The position numbers were made by a program, and so were the translations under genes. The notes under the pieces were generated by a model, which was not told the DNA's origin, made no database searches, and was given only the letters and a program-made list of their open reading frames with translations. This document shows positions 55,344 through 63,982 of a DNA stretch of 64,000 nt, in pieces (the stretch's first letter is position 1; the number at the start of each line of letters is the position of its first letter). The DNA comes from Pseudomonas sp. Seg1 (GTDB lineage Bacteria; Pseudomonadota; Gammaproteobacteria; Pseudomonadales; Pseudomonadaceae), in NCBI RefSeq assembly GCF_018326005.1, contig NZ_AP021903.1, positions 3,319,501-3,383,500 on the forward strand, written 5' to 3'.

Positions 55344-56918
55344 TCACCAGGCCTGGCCGCGACGTTTCAGCTCCAGCCGCCGCACAAACTCTTCCAGCAC
55401 CAGTGAATACAGATCGTCCTGCAAATAAGCGTCTTCGATCCCGGCGTCGAGGTTGGGGTTGTCGTTGACCTCGATCACCACCACTTTATCGCCGGCCTGT
55501 TTCAGGTCGACGCCATAGAGACCGTCGCCGATCAGATTGGCGGTCTTCACGGCCAGTTCCACCACCGCGCGTGGTGCCTCGTGGATCGCCAGTGTCCGGC
55601 ATTCGCCGTTGACGTCCTGGCCCTTGGCTTTGTGGTTGTAGATCTGCCAGTGACCCTTGGACATGAAGTACTGGCACGCGAAGATCGGTTTGCGGTTGAG
55701 CACGCCGATGCGCCAGTCGTACTCGGTGTAGAAAAACTCCTGGGCCAGCAACAGCACCGAATGTTCGAACAACTGCGCTGTGGCTTCGAGCAGCGCCTGC
55801 TGGCTTTCCACCTTGATCACACCGCGCGAAAAACAGCCATCGGGAATCTTCAGCACCAAAGGAAACCCCAGGCGTTCGCCGACCCGCTCGAAGTCTTCGG
55901 GTCGCTCTTTGTAGAGGATTTCGGTGGCGGGCATGCCCAGTTGATGGCTGTTGAGCAGGTCGGTGAGGTAGACCTTGTTGGTGCAGCGCAGAATCGAGGC
56001 CGGGTCGTCCATCACCACCAAGCCTTCGCTTTCGGCCTTCTTGGCGAAGCGGTAGGTGTGGTTGTCGACGCTGGTGGTTTCGCGGATCAACAGGCCGTCG
56101 TACTCGGCCAGCCGCGCATAATCCTTGCGCTCGATCAGTTCGACATCGATGCCCATGGTCTTGCCGACCCTGACGAAATTCTCCAGAGCCTTGCTGTTTG
56201 ACGGCGGCAACGCCTCTTGCGGATCGTGCAGAATCGCCAGGTCGTAGCGCGCCACTTGCCGGGAGCGTGGCATGCGCCAGACTTTACGGCTGAAGCCGTC
56301 CAGTGCATTGGCGAACTGGTCCTCCTGATCGTCGCGCAACTTGTGCAACGCGCCGGATTTTATTCCTTCGATGTGCCAACCGTTAGTTCGGCGAAACTCA
56401 ACTAACAAAATCGGACAAGGGAACACTTCAAACAATTGACGGGCCAAATCCTGTAATGGCTCGATGTGCGTTCTGCCGAAATAAAGTGTCAGGGTGAATC
56501 CTTCGGTATCACTGTAGAGGTGATGACTGAGGGCTTTTTCCAATGTTTTATCGAGATCGTCCAGCGCCAGTCCGTAGAGTGATTTCTTGGTCAGTTCGCT
56601 GATGGTGCGCACCGATGGAATCACCTTGTGCCCTCGGGCTTCGGCCAGCAGCGAGCAGTAATAACCGTGGCCCAGGTACTTGTAGCTGCGGCACAGGTTG
56701 ATCACCTGCACGCGCTTGCCCGACTCGTTGTCACGGGTTTGCTCAAGGTATTCCTGCGCCGTGACGATGTCCTCGCTGGGAAAATACGACGCCCAGTCTT
56801 CCTTGCGTTCGACAATGATCAGCACTTGACTGGAAGTTCTGACCGCTGAATTTAAATAAGTTGCCGCCGGCAAACTTTGCTCGGATACTTCGCGCCAATG
56901 ACCCTGTACCGCTGACAT
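55344..56918 (-). CDS. RimK-like ATP-grasp ligase with RLAN-type N-terminus
   Basis: Protein of 524 residues. Residues 30-210 match the RimK-like ATP-grasp N-terminal (RLAN) type: VLIIVERKEDWASYFPSED at the start. The C-terminal ATP-grasp domain shows FPLVLKIPDGCFSRGVIKVE for ATP binding and VIEVNDNPNLDAGIED for metal binding. RimK-type enzymes add amino acids through an amide bond to proteins or peptides. Start ATG at 56918 (MSAVQGHWRE) is preferred over an upstream methionine. It is divergent from the GNAT-C39 gene (92-base gap). The substrate is unknown. Confidence 0.85.
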   Translation of the reverse strand: MSAVQGHWREVSEQSLPAATYLNSAVRTSSQVLIIVERKEDWASYFPSEDIVTAQEYLEQTRDNESGKRVQVINLCRSYKYLGHGYYCSLLAEARGHKVIPSVRTISELTKKSLYGLALDDLDKTLEKALSHHLYSDTEGFTLTLYFGRTHIEPLQDLARQLFEVFPCPILLVEFRRTNGWHIEGIKSGALHKLRDDQEDQFANALDGFSRKVWRMPRSRQVARYDLAILHDPQEALPPSNSKALENFVRVGKTMGIDVELIERKDYARLAEYDGLLIRETTSVDNHTYRFAKKAESEGLVVMDDPASILRCTNKVYLTDLLNSHQLGMPATEILYKERPEDFERVGERLGFPLVLKIPDGCFSRGVIKVESQQALLEATAQLFEHSVLLLAQEFFYTEYDWRIGVLNRKPIFACQYFMSKGHWQIYNHKAKGQDVNGECRTLAIHEAPRAVVELAVKTANLIGDGLYGVDLKQAGDKVVVIEVNDNPNLDAGIEDAYLQDDLYSLVLEEFVRRLELKRRGQAW

Positions 56919-57010
56919 AGAGATTGATCCGTTGGAGAACAAGACCATTTCTATTAAGCACGAAGTTTTTCGAAAGTCCCGTTTCGTTACGCAACTTTTA
57001 CGGTGGTCAT

Positions 57011-58111
57011 ATGAGTGCTGTTTTTCGTTTGGCGGTAGTTGAAGACTTGCCGGCATTGCTGGCATTGGAAATGCAATGTTTCACCACAGATCGACTCACC
57101 CCTCGCAGTTTCCAGTGGATGATCACTCGGGCGCATGCGCAGTTACTGGTCGCCGAACGGGATGGTCAATTGCTGGGGTACGCGCTGGTGTTGTTTCATC
57201 GCGGCACGTCCCTGGCGCGGTTGTATTCCATCGCCATTGCTGCCCAGGCGCGCGGCACAGGGTTGGGCAAGCAATTACTGCAGCACATGGAAACCTGCGC
57301 ACTCGAACACGATTGTGCCTATCTGCGCCTGGAGGTGCGTACTGACAACCCTGCCGCTATCGCCCTGTACGAACGCAACGGTTACCGGCGTTTTGCGCTG
57401 ATTCATGATTACTACGAAGACCACGCCGATGCACTGCGTCTGGAGAAACGCATTCTTCAGCATCGGGACTCTCGCAGCATCAAGGTGCCGTGGTATGCGC
57501 AGACCACCGACTTCACCTGTGGCCCGGCCTGTCTGTTGATGGCCATGGGTGCGTTGCAGCCTTCGCGCTTACTGGAGCGCCGCGAAGAACTGCAAATCTG
57601 GCGCGAAGCGACCACGGTGTTCATGACCTCCGGCCATGGCGGATGCAGTCCGCAGGGATTGGCACTCGCGGCATGGCGGCGGGGTTTTCGGGTACGTCTG
57701 CAACTGAGTCTGGCGGGGCCGTTGTTTCTCGATGGTGTACGCGATGAGCATAAAAAAGACGTCATGCGTCTGGTGCATGAGGAGTTCACTGAGCAACTGG
57801 ACCAGAGCGACGTTGAGTGTGTGATCGGTGCGCCACTGGATTTGCCGCGTTTGCTGGACGCGGGTGGACAGCCACTGGTGTTGATCAGCAGCTATCGCCT
57901 GACCCGATCCAAGTCACCGCACTGGGTGGTGGTGACGGATTGCGATGCGGATTTTGTGTATCTGCATGATCCGGATGTTGATCACAGCCAGCATCGTCAG
58001 CCCATGGACTGCCAGCATGTGCCGGTAAGTCATGGCGAGTTCGAGAAGATGTGCCGGTTTGGGCGCGGGAAGCTCAGGGCTGCGGTGGTTTTGTACTCGC
58101 GCAATGAGTAA
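57011..58111 (+). CDS. GNAT acetyltransferase - C39-like cysteine peptidase fusion
   Basis: Protein of 366 residues. Residues 1-145 form a GNAT domain with the acetyl-CoA loop QARGTGLGKQLLQHM around 79-93 and ALYERNGYRRF near 118. The rest resembles a C39-type papain-like peptidase: C170 in DFTCGPACLLMAMG, H304 in SPHWVVVTD, and D320 in YLHDPD. There is no ABC transporter or membrane part. It starts at ATG 57011, after GGTGGTCAT. Paired divergently with a RimK-like ligase, it could acetylate and cleave the same peptide. The function is unproven. Confidence 0.85.
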   Translation: MSAVFRLAVVEDLPALLALEMQCFTTDRLTPRSFQWMITRAHAQLLVAERDGQLLGYALVLFHRGTSLARLYSIAIAAQARGTGLGKQLLQHMETCALEHDCAYLRLEVRTDNPAAIALYERNGYRRFALIHDYYEDHADALRLEKRILQHRDSRSIKVPWYAQTTDFTCGPACLLMAMGALQPSRLLERREELQIWREATTVFMTSGHGGCSPQGLALAAWRRGFRVRLQLSLAGPLFLDGVRDEHKKDVMRLVHEEFTEQLDQSDVECVIGAPLDLPRLLDAGGQPLVLISSYRLTRSKSPHWVVVTDCDADFVYLHDPDVDHSQHRQPMDCQHVPVSHGEFEKMCRFGRGKLRAAVVLYSRNE

Positions 58112-58129
58112 GTCAGGCATTAGTGCTTT

Positions 58130-58227
58130 TGTGGCGAGGGAGCTTGCTCCCGCTGGGTTGCGCAGCAGCCCCAGGAAACGTGTGAGCGCTGCGCACTCAA
58201 GCGCGAGCAAGCTCTCCCTCGCCACAG
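58130..58227 (+). repeat. REPIN-type paired repeat (GTGGCGAGGGAGC family)
   Basis: Arms TGTGGCGAGGGAGCTTGCTC and GAGCAAGCTCTCCCTCGCCA, with a 55-base spacer, between the convergent peptidase fusion and sugar dehydrogenase genes. Confidence 0.83.
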
Positions 58228-58247
58228 GTTGTGTGTGAATTACAAAT

Positions 58248-59393
58248 TTACTTCAGACCGATCTTGTACAGCGCGCCATTGTCCTCATCCGTCAACACAT
58301 ACAGATATCCATCCGGCCCCTGGCGTACATCGCGAATGCGCTGCTTCAGCTCGCCCAGCAAGCGCTCCTCATGCACAACCTTGTCGCCATCGAACTGCAA
58401 GCGAATCAACTCCTGACTCACCAGCGCGCCGATAAACAGGTTTTGCTGCCAAGGCTTGAAGCGGTCGGCATCGTAAAACGCCATACCCGTCACGCCTGGC
58501 GATTTTTCCCAGACGTGGCGAGGATCTACACCACCTTCAATGCTTTTGCCTTGTGCTTCGGGGATTGGCTGCAGCGAGTAGTTGATGCCATGGGTCGCCA
58601 GCGGCCAGCCATAGTTCTTCCCGCGTTCGATGATGTTGACCTCATCGCCGCCGCGCGGGCCGTGTTCGTTTTCCCAAATGGTGCCGTTCCACGGATTGAG
58701 CGCAGCGCCCTGCGGGTTGCGAATGCCGTAGGCCCAGATCTCCGGGCGTACGCCGGATTGACCTACGAACGGATTGTCGTCCGGTACTTTACCGTCCGCA
58801 AAGATCCGCACGATCTTGCCTTGCAGTTTGTCGAGATCCTGCGCGGTTGGCCGGTCGTTGTTTTCGCCCAGGGTGATGAACAGATAGCCGTCTCGATCAA
58901 ACACCAGCCGCGATCCGAAATGGTTGCCGGTCGAGAGTTTCGGCTCCTGACGGAAGATCACTTTGAAATCCTTCAGCGTTTTCAGGTCATCCGACAGATA
59001 CCCGCGCCCTACCGCCGTCCCGGCCTTGTCGCCCGCACCGCCACCTTCGGCGTAAGACAGATACACCAGCCGGTCCTGTTTGAACTCCGGCGACAGCACG
59101 ACATCGAGTAGGCCGCCCTGCCCCTTGGCCCAGACCTTCGGCACCCCGCTGATCGGCGCCGAAAGTTTGCCGTCCGTACCGACCACGCGCAAATTACCCG
59201 GTCGTTCGGTCACCAGCATGCCCTGGCGATCCGGCAGGAAAGCCAGTGCCCATGGATGTTCAAGGCCTTGGGCGATTGTGGTGACTTCGAGGGTGCCTTG
59301 CTCGCTTTGCAGCTCTTTGGGGGCGGCAGCGAATGCCGGCGCGCTGATCAGAGCGCCGGCGCACAGGCTGGCTAGAAGGGTTTTACGCAACAT
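58248..59393 (-). CDS. PQQ-dependent aldose sugar dehydrogenase, YliI-like
   Basis: Periplasmic protein of 381 residues. The signal peptide is MLRKTLLASLCAGALISAPA with FA cleavage. The body is a six-bladed beta-propeller of the soluble glucose/sorbosone dehydrogenase family: GLEHPWALAFLPDRQGMLVT with the catalytic-histidine region, TGNHFGSRLVFDRDGYLFIT, and YGIRNPQGAALNPWNGTIWE. It would oxidise aldoses with PQQ and pass electrons to the respiratory chain. The precise sugar is not known. Confidence 0.9.
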   Translation of the reverse strand: MLRKTLLASLCAGALISAPAFAAAPKELQSEQGTLEVTTIAQGLEHPWALAFLPDRQGMLVTERPGNLRVVGTDGKLSAPISGVPKVWAKGQGGLLDVVLSPEFKQDRLVYLSYAEGGGAGDKAGTAVGRGYLSDDLKTLKDFKVIFRQEPKLSTGNHFGSRLVFDRDGYLFITLGENNDRPTAQDLDKLQGKIVRIFADGKVPDDNPFVGQSGVRPEIWAYGIRNPQGAALNPWNGTIWENEHGPRGGDEVNIIERGKNYGWPLATHGINYSLQPIPEAQGKSIEGGVDPRHVWEKSPGVTGMAFYDADRFKPWQQNLFIGALVSQELIRLQFDGDKVVHEERLLGELKQRIRDVRQGPDGYLYVLTDEDNGALYKIGLK

Positions 59394-59445
59394 GCACGAT
59401 TCCTTTTGTTGGTTTCAAAAGCCGGCAGCACCGCAGTACCGCCGT

Positions 59446-59763
59446 TCAACGGGTGTCAGTGCTTCGTGAAGGTGGGTTGGGAATGAAGGTCGGCGGTGTA
59501 CTCGGCACCGAACGAATCGGCTGGCCATTGCCAATACCGCGATTTTCGACGGTGGGCTGACGCGGCGTCGGCACGGTGTTCGGCCCGCGAAGTGGCGGAG
59601 CGCTGGGCTGGGTGCCCTGCATGCTGTTGGGGTTGGCCCGGCGAATCGGGCTGTTGTATGGGTTGTTGCTGTTGCCGGTCGGACTTTGTGCCAGCACTGC
59701 GTCCGCATGAACCAGACCGCCACTGAGCGTGAGGACGGCGATGCCAATCATTAAGCGGTTCAT
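59446..59763 (-). CDS. Small secreted Pro/Asn-rich protein
   Basis: Protein of 105 residues. The signal peptide MNRLMIGIAVLTLSGGLVHA with ADA/VLAQ cleavage is clear. The mature part is unstructured-looking, rich in Pro, Asn, Ser and Thr (SAPPLRGPNTVPTPRQPTV). GAGAGG precedes the ATG. It lies 52 bases from the sugar dehydrogenase start on the same strand. Family not recognised. Confidence 0.65.
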   Translation of the reverse strand: MNRLMIGIAVLTLSGGLVHADAVLAQSPTGNSNNPYNSPIRRANPNSMQGTQPSAPPLRGPNTVPTPRQPTVENRGIGNGQPIRSVPSTPPTFIPNPPSRSTDTR

Positions 59764-59952
59764 GGGATTGCCTCTCGATGTGCAGGGAGTAGAGCCTTCG
59801 AGTCCACGCTACGCCGTGGGTTCGGATTTGTTAACCCGCGCCGCTTAAACAACATGTAACACGGCTTGACCAAGTCGTCTGAAACCCGTGCATTCACTGG
59901 AAACTTTCGCGCAAGCGCACAGGTCACCTGAACATCACTCGGAGAACTCACC

Positions 59953-60813
59953 ATGGCTCGGGCAATCTGGAAAGGCGCGATCAGTTTCGGACTGGTTCAC
60001 ATCCCTGTCGCACTGGTTTCGGCGACATCGTCCCAAGGCGTGGACTTCGACTGGCTCGACAGCCGCAGCATGGACCCGGTGGGCTACAAACGGGTCAACA
60101 AGGTCACCGGCAAGGAAGTCACCAAGGAAAACATCGTCAAAGGCGTAGCGTATGAAAAGGGCCGCTACGTGGTGCTCAGCGAAGAGGAAATTCGCTCGGC
60201 GCACCCGGTATCAACCCAGACGATCGACATTTTCTCATTCGTCGACGCCGAGCAAATCCCGTTGCAGAACATCGATACGCCTTACTACCTGGCGCCGGAC
60301 AAGCGCGGTGGCAAGGTTTACGCGTTGCTGCGCGAAACCCTGAGCAAGACCAATAAAGTCGCCCTCGCCCGTGTCGTCTTGCATACGCGGCAATACCTGG
60401 CGGCATTGATGCCGCTGGAGTCGGCGCTGGTGCTGGTAAAACTGCGCTGGCCGCAGGAGGTTCGCGGCCTCGATCAACTGGAACTGGGCAGCGAAGTGAC
60501 CAAACCACAGTTGGCCAAGGGCGAACTGGACATGGCCAAACGACTGGTTGAGGACATGAGCGGGGACTGGAGTCCTGAGGATTACAAGGACGAGTTCGAA
60601 GACAAGATCATGGCGCTGGTGGAGAAAAAGGCCCATGAAGGCAAGATCGAGGATGTCGAGTCGGTGGGTGGCGAGGAAGAGCGCAAGTCTGCCGATGTTA
60701 TCGATTTGACCGAGCTGCTTAAACGCAGCCTGGGTGGCAAGGCGCCCGCCAAATCAAAGCCTAAAACAGCGACTAAAGCGGCGCCGGCGAAGAAGACGAA
60801 GAAAGCGTCCTGA
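59953..60813 (+). CDS. ku: Ku protein, non-homologous end joining
   Basis: DNA end-binding protein of 286 residues. MARAIWKGAISFGLVHIPVA is the signature start, followed by the Ku core ring (GYKRVNKVTGKEV, YYLAPDKRGGKVYALL). The C-terminus is a lysine- and alanine-rich tail (KSKPKTATKAAPAKKTKKAS), typical of bacterial Ku that threads onto DNA and recruits LigD. GGAG precedes the ATG. No ligD is in the window. A TTGACC 17-base spacer TGCATT element upstream near 59867-59895 could be a promoter. Confidence 0.94.
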   Translation: MARAIWKGAISFGLVHIPVALVSATSSQGVDFDWLDSRSMDPVGYKRVNKVTGKEVTKENIVKGVAYEKGRYVVLSEEEIRSAHPVSTQTIDIFSFVDAEQIPLQNIDTPYYLAPDKRGGKVYALLRETLSKTNKVALARVVLHTRQYLAALMPLESALVLVKLRWPQEVRGLDQLELGSEVTKPQLAKGELDMAKRLVEDMSGDWSPEDYKDEFEDKIMALVEKKAHEGKIEDVESVGGEEERKSADVIDLTELLKRSLGGKAPAKSKPKTATKAAPAKKTKKAS

Positions 60814-60837
60814 GCATGACAACTGAAGGTTTGTCAG

Positions 60838-60858
60838 GCAACTGACAGGTTGCTTTTG
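60838..60858 (+). terminator. Weak terminator after ku
   Basis: GCAAC and GTTGC arms around a 6-base loop followed by TTTTG, 25 bases after the ku stop. The stem is only 5 base pairs, so this is tentative. Confidence 0.35.
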
Positions 60859-60865
60859 CGACAGT

Positions 60866-60936
60866 CATCGCTGGCAAGCCAGCTCCCACAGTGGTCGGTG
60901 TGATGCGCACACTTCGAACCCTGTGGGAGCTGGCTC
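60866..60936 (+). repeat. REPIN with truncated right arm
   Basis: Left arm CATCGCTGGCAAGCCAGCTC is complete. The right arm CTGTGGGAGCTGGCT breaks off before GCCAGCGATG. It lies between ku and lpxO. Confidence 0.8.
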
Positions 60937-60946
60937 ACAGGAATAT

Positions 60947-61846
60947 TCAGATCAGAATGAAGATCGCCAGCAAGCCACCGAAGATCGCCCACTTTTCTAT
61001 GTAATAGCGCTTGCGATTGCGCTTTTTCAGCTCTTTACCGCGCAAACGGATCTTGTAGATTTTGGTAAACAACCGGTTGATCCCACCAGTACGGTCACCG
61101 GCATCGTTCGGCGCGCCGGCGGCGGACATCACGGTGCGGCTGAACCAGCCATTAAACGCGGCGGCCCAGCGGTACTTCATCGGCCGCTCAATGTCACAGA
61201 ACAGGATGATGCGGTTCTTGTCCGTGGTGTTTTCTGCGTAATGAATGAAAGTTTCATCGAACATCACCGCTTCACCATCACGCCAGTGATAGTTCTCGCC
61301 GTCGACATTGATGTAGCAACCGGCATCATTCGGCGTTTCCAGGCCCAGGTGATAGCGATAGGAACCGGCATACGGATCGCGGTGACGCACCAGTTTCGAG
61401 CCGGGTGGCAGTTCGGCAAACATAGCGGCCTTGATCGAACCGATGCTCTGCACCAGTTCAGTGGTACGCGGGCACAGCTTCATTGCCGACGGATGACTCT
61501 CGCCGTACCACTTGAGGTAAAAACGCTTCCAGCCGCTTTTGAAGAATGAATTAAAGCCGACATCGTCATACTGGTTCGAGCGTTTGATCTCACCGGCACG
61601 CAGCAAGTTCTGGCCTTCTTCGCGAATCTCCTGCCAATGTGCCTGCAATGGGCTGAGATCAGGAAATTCTGCGGGATTCAGATACGGCGTATTGGGCTTT
61701 TTCGAAAACAGGTACAGAAAGCAGTTGATCGGCGCCAGAAACGTCGAATGGTCGCTTAACTGACGACCCAGTTTGTGGCGCACACGGCCACGCAAGTGAA
61801 CGTATGCAATTGAAATGACATAAATAGCAGCAATGATGAGTTTCAC
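60947..61846 (-). CDS. lpxO: LpxO, lipid A hydroxylase (aspartyl/asparaginyl beta-hydroxylase family)
   Basis: Fe(II)/2-oxoglutarate dioxygenase of about 299 residues (Salmonella LpxO has 302). N-terminal MKLIIAAIYVISIAYVHLRG and a C-terminal helix anchor it to the inner membrane. The iron ligands are H155-x-D157 in RHRDPYAG and H202 in FIHYAEN, and KNRIILFCDIE carries the 2-oxoglutarate arginine. It adds a 2-hydroxyl to the secondary acyl chains of lipid A. GTG at 61846 is preferred from family N-termini; GTG 61858 adds 4 residues. Confidence 0.9.
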   Translation of the reverse strand: MKLIIAAIYVISIAYVHLRGRVRHKLGRQLSDHSTFLAPINCFLYLFSKKPNTPYLNPAEFPDLSPLQAHWQEIREEGQNLLRAGEIKRSNQYDDVGFNSFFKSGWKRFYLKWYGESHPSAMKLCPRTTELVQSIGSIKAAMFAELPPGSKLVRHRDPYAGSYRYHLGLETPNDAGCYINVDGENYHWRDGEAVMFDETFIHYAENTTDKNRIILFCDIERPMKYRWAAAFNGWFSRTVMSAAGAPNDAGDRTGGINRLFTKIYKIRLRGKELKKRNRKRYYIEKWAIFGGLLAIFILI

Positions 61847-62229
61847 GGAAATCGTCACACGTCAGAAAGTGAACAAACTGCGCGCCTGATGGCTAGAAGC
61901 CCAGCGTCTGATGCAGTGGTCTGAGTACAAAATGGCACGTCCTTGAGCCCGCGCCGCTGTAGGGCGTTGGGTGAATGGATGGCATTTTAGCCACAGTTTG
62001 TAACTGATAGTGAGCCTTCATCTGTGAAAATCTGTCCCGCGATTGCGCCAATCGGCGCTCACAGCGTCATCGCCCTATCGTTTAAAGAGCCAGACCAGTA
62101 CAATCGCCGCCAAACTTTACGCGCACCCCTTGGTTGATGACGGGAACCTCCCCGCTTCAGCGCACTTTGACTCGGGCCAAGCGCTCCAGCCGCACCCTCG
62201 CTACTCAGAATGCTTCGCAGGAAAAACTC
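61847..62229 (+). other. Divergent region between lpxO and ybiT
   Basis: 383 bases with no gene. A TACAAT -10-like hexamer at 62099-62104 without a good -35 could serve ybiT. Otherwise nothing clear is seen. Confidence 0.45.
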
Positions 62230-63816
62230 TTGATTTCTACAGCTAACATCACGATGCAGTTCGGCGCCAAGCCGCTCTTCGAAAACGTTTCGGTCAAATT
62301 CGGCGCGGGCAACCGTTATGGCCTGATCGGCGCCAACGGTTGCGGCAAGTCGACCTTCATGAAAATCCTCGGCGGTGACCTCGACCCGTCCGCTGGCCAG
62401 GTCATGCTTGAGCCGAACGTGCGCCTGGGTAAATTGCGCCAGGATCAGTTCGCTTACGAAGAATTCACCGTGATCGACACCGTGATCATGGGTCACGAAG
62501 AGCTGTGGAAGGTCAAGGCTGAACGCGACCGCATCTACTCGCTGCCGGAAATGAGCGAAGAAGACGGCATGGCCGTTGCCGAGCTGGAAACCGAATTCGC
62601 CGAAATGGACGGCTACACCGCCGAATCCCGTGCCGGTGAGTTGCTGCTGGGTCTGGGTATCGGTATCGAGCAACACTTCGGCCCGATGAGCGAAGTCTCG
62701 CCAGGCTGGAAGCTCCGTGTGTTGCTGGCACAGGCACTGTTCTCCGATCCGGAAGTGCTGTTGCTCGACGAACCGACCAACCACCTGGACATCAACACCA
62801 TTCGCTGGCTGGAAAACGTTCTGACCCAGCGTAACAGCCTGATGATCATCATCTCTCACGACCGTCACTTCCTGAACAGCGTGTGCACGCACATGGCTGA
62901 CCTGGATTACGGCGAGCTGCGTCTGTTCCCGGGCAACTACGACGAGTACATGACCGTGGCGACCCAGTCCCGCGAGCAACTGCTGTCGGACAACGCCAAG
63001 AAGAAAGCACAGATTTCCGAGCTGCAATCGTTCGTCAGCCGCTTCTCGGCCAACGCCTCGAAAGCCAAGCAGGCCACTTCCCGCGCCAAGGCGATCGACA
63101 AGATCCAGTTGGCTGAGGTCAAGCCTTCGAGCCGTGTCAGCCCGTTCATCCGTTTCGATCAGAACAAGAAGCTGCACCGCCAGGCTGTCATGGTCGAAAA
63201 AATGGCCAAAGGTTTCGACGGCAAGCCGCTGTTCAAGGACTTCAGCTTCCAGGTTGAAGCGGGCGAGCGCGTAGCGATCATCGGCCCGAACGGTATCGGC
63301 AAGACTACCCTGCTGCGCACTCTGGTCAACGAACTGACCCCGGACGCCGGCACCGTCAAGTGGACCGACGCCGCGGAACTGGGCTACTACGCTCAGGACC
63401 ACGCGCACGACTTCGAAGACGACGTCACCCTGTTTGACTGGATGGGTCAGTGGACTCAGGGCGAGCAGATGATTCGCGGTACTTTGGGGCGCATGCTGTT
63501 CTCCAACGACGAGATCCTCAAGTCGGTCAAGGTGATTTCCGGTGGTGAGCAAGGTCGCATGCTGTTCGGCAAGCTGATCCTGCAAAAGCCGAACGTCCTG
63601 ATCATGGACGAACCGACCAACCACTTGGACATGGAATCGATCGAGGCGCTGAACCTGGCGCTGGAAAACTACCCGGGCACGCTGATCTTCGTCAGCCACG
63701 ACCGTGAGTTCGTATCGTCCCTGGCCACGCGCATCATCGAGCTGAGCCCGAACGGCGTGACCGACTTCAGCGGCACCTACGACGACTACCTGCGTAGCCA
63801 AGGCGTAGTGTTCTAA
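62230..63816 (+). CDS. ybiT: YbiT, ABC-F family ATPase
   Basis: Twin-ATPase ribosome-associated protein of 528 residues. Walker A motifs are GANGCGKST at 34-42 and GPNGIGKTT near 352. Walker B-type [13 protein letters not shown] and [13 protein letters not shown] are present, and the long linker helix region between the domains is [15 protein letters not shown], rich in charged residues. It has no membrane part and closely follows E. coli YbiT over its length. The start is TTG at 62230, with AGGA 7 bases upstream, matching MLVSSN of E. coli. An ATG at 62134 adds a non-conserved stretch. Confidence 0.93.
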   Translation: MISTANITMQFGAKPLFENVSVKFGAGNRYGLIGANGCGKSTFMKILGGDLDPSAGQVMLEPNVRLGKLRQDQFAYEEFTVIDTVIMGHEELWKVKAERDRIYSLPEMSEEDGMAVAELETEFAEMDGYTAESRAGELLLGLGIGIEQHFGPMSEVSPGWKLRVLLAQALFSDPEVLLLDEPTNHLDINTIRWLENVLTQRNSLMIIISHDRHFLNSVCTHMADLDYGELRLFPGNYDEYMTVATQSREQLLSDNAKKKAQISELQSFVSRFSANASKAKQATSRAKAIDKIQLAEVKPSSRVSPFIRFDQNKKLHRQAVMVEKMAKGFDGKPLFKDFSFQVEAGERVAIIGPNGIGKTTLLRTLVNELTPDAGTVKWTDAAELGYYAQDHAHDFEDDVTLFDWMGQWTQGEQMIRGTLGRMLFSNDEILKSVKVISGGEQGRMLFGKLILQKPNVLIMDEPTNHLDMESIEALNLALENYPGTLIFVSHDREFVSSLATRIIELSPNGVTDFSGTYDDYLRSQGVVF

Positions 63817-63833
63817 AACGCTGCTGCAATCTG

Positions 63834-63868
63834 AAAGCCCTGTCCACGTGACGGGGCTTTTGCATTTT
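63834..63868 (+). terminator. Factor-independent terminator of ybiT
   Basis: AAAGCCCTGTC pairs with GACGGGGCTTT around CACGT (one T-G pair), followed by TTGCATTTT, 18 bases after the stop. Confidence 0.88.
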
Positions 63869-63878
63869 AAAGCGCTGA

Positions 63879-63982
63879 TCGTTCCCACGCTCTGCGTGGG
63901 AATGCATCCCGTGACGCTCTGCGTCACACGAGCGGGACGCGGAGCGTCCGTGGCGGCGTTACCACGCAGAGCGTGGGAACGT
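63879..63982 (+). repeat. REP-type nested repeat (GTTCCCACGCTCTGCGTGGG family)
   Basis: Outer arms CGTTCCCACGCTCTGCGTGG and CCACGCAGAGCGTGGGAACG enclose inner arms GACGCTCTGCGTC and GACGCGGAGCGTC. This family differs from the others in the window and runs to near the window end. Confidence 0.8.

Noticed and set aside
14421..60936. Spaced palindromic repeats considered as CRISPR arrays
   Set aside because: Copies are inverted pairs kilobases apart with no regular spacer arrays or cas genes. They are REP/REPIN elements.
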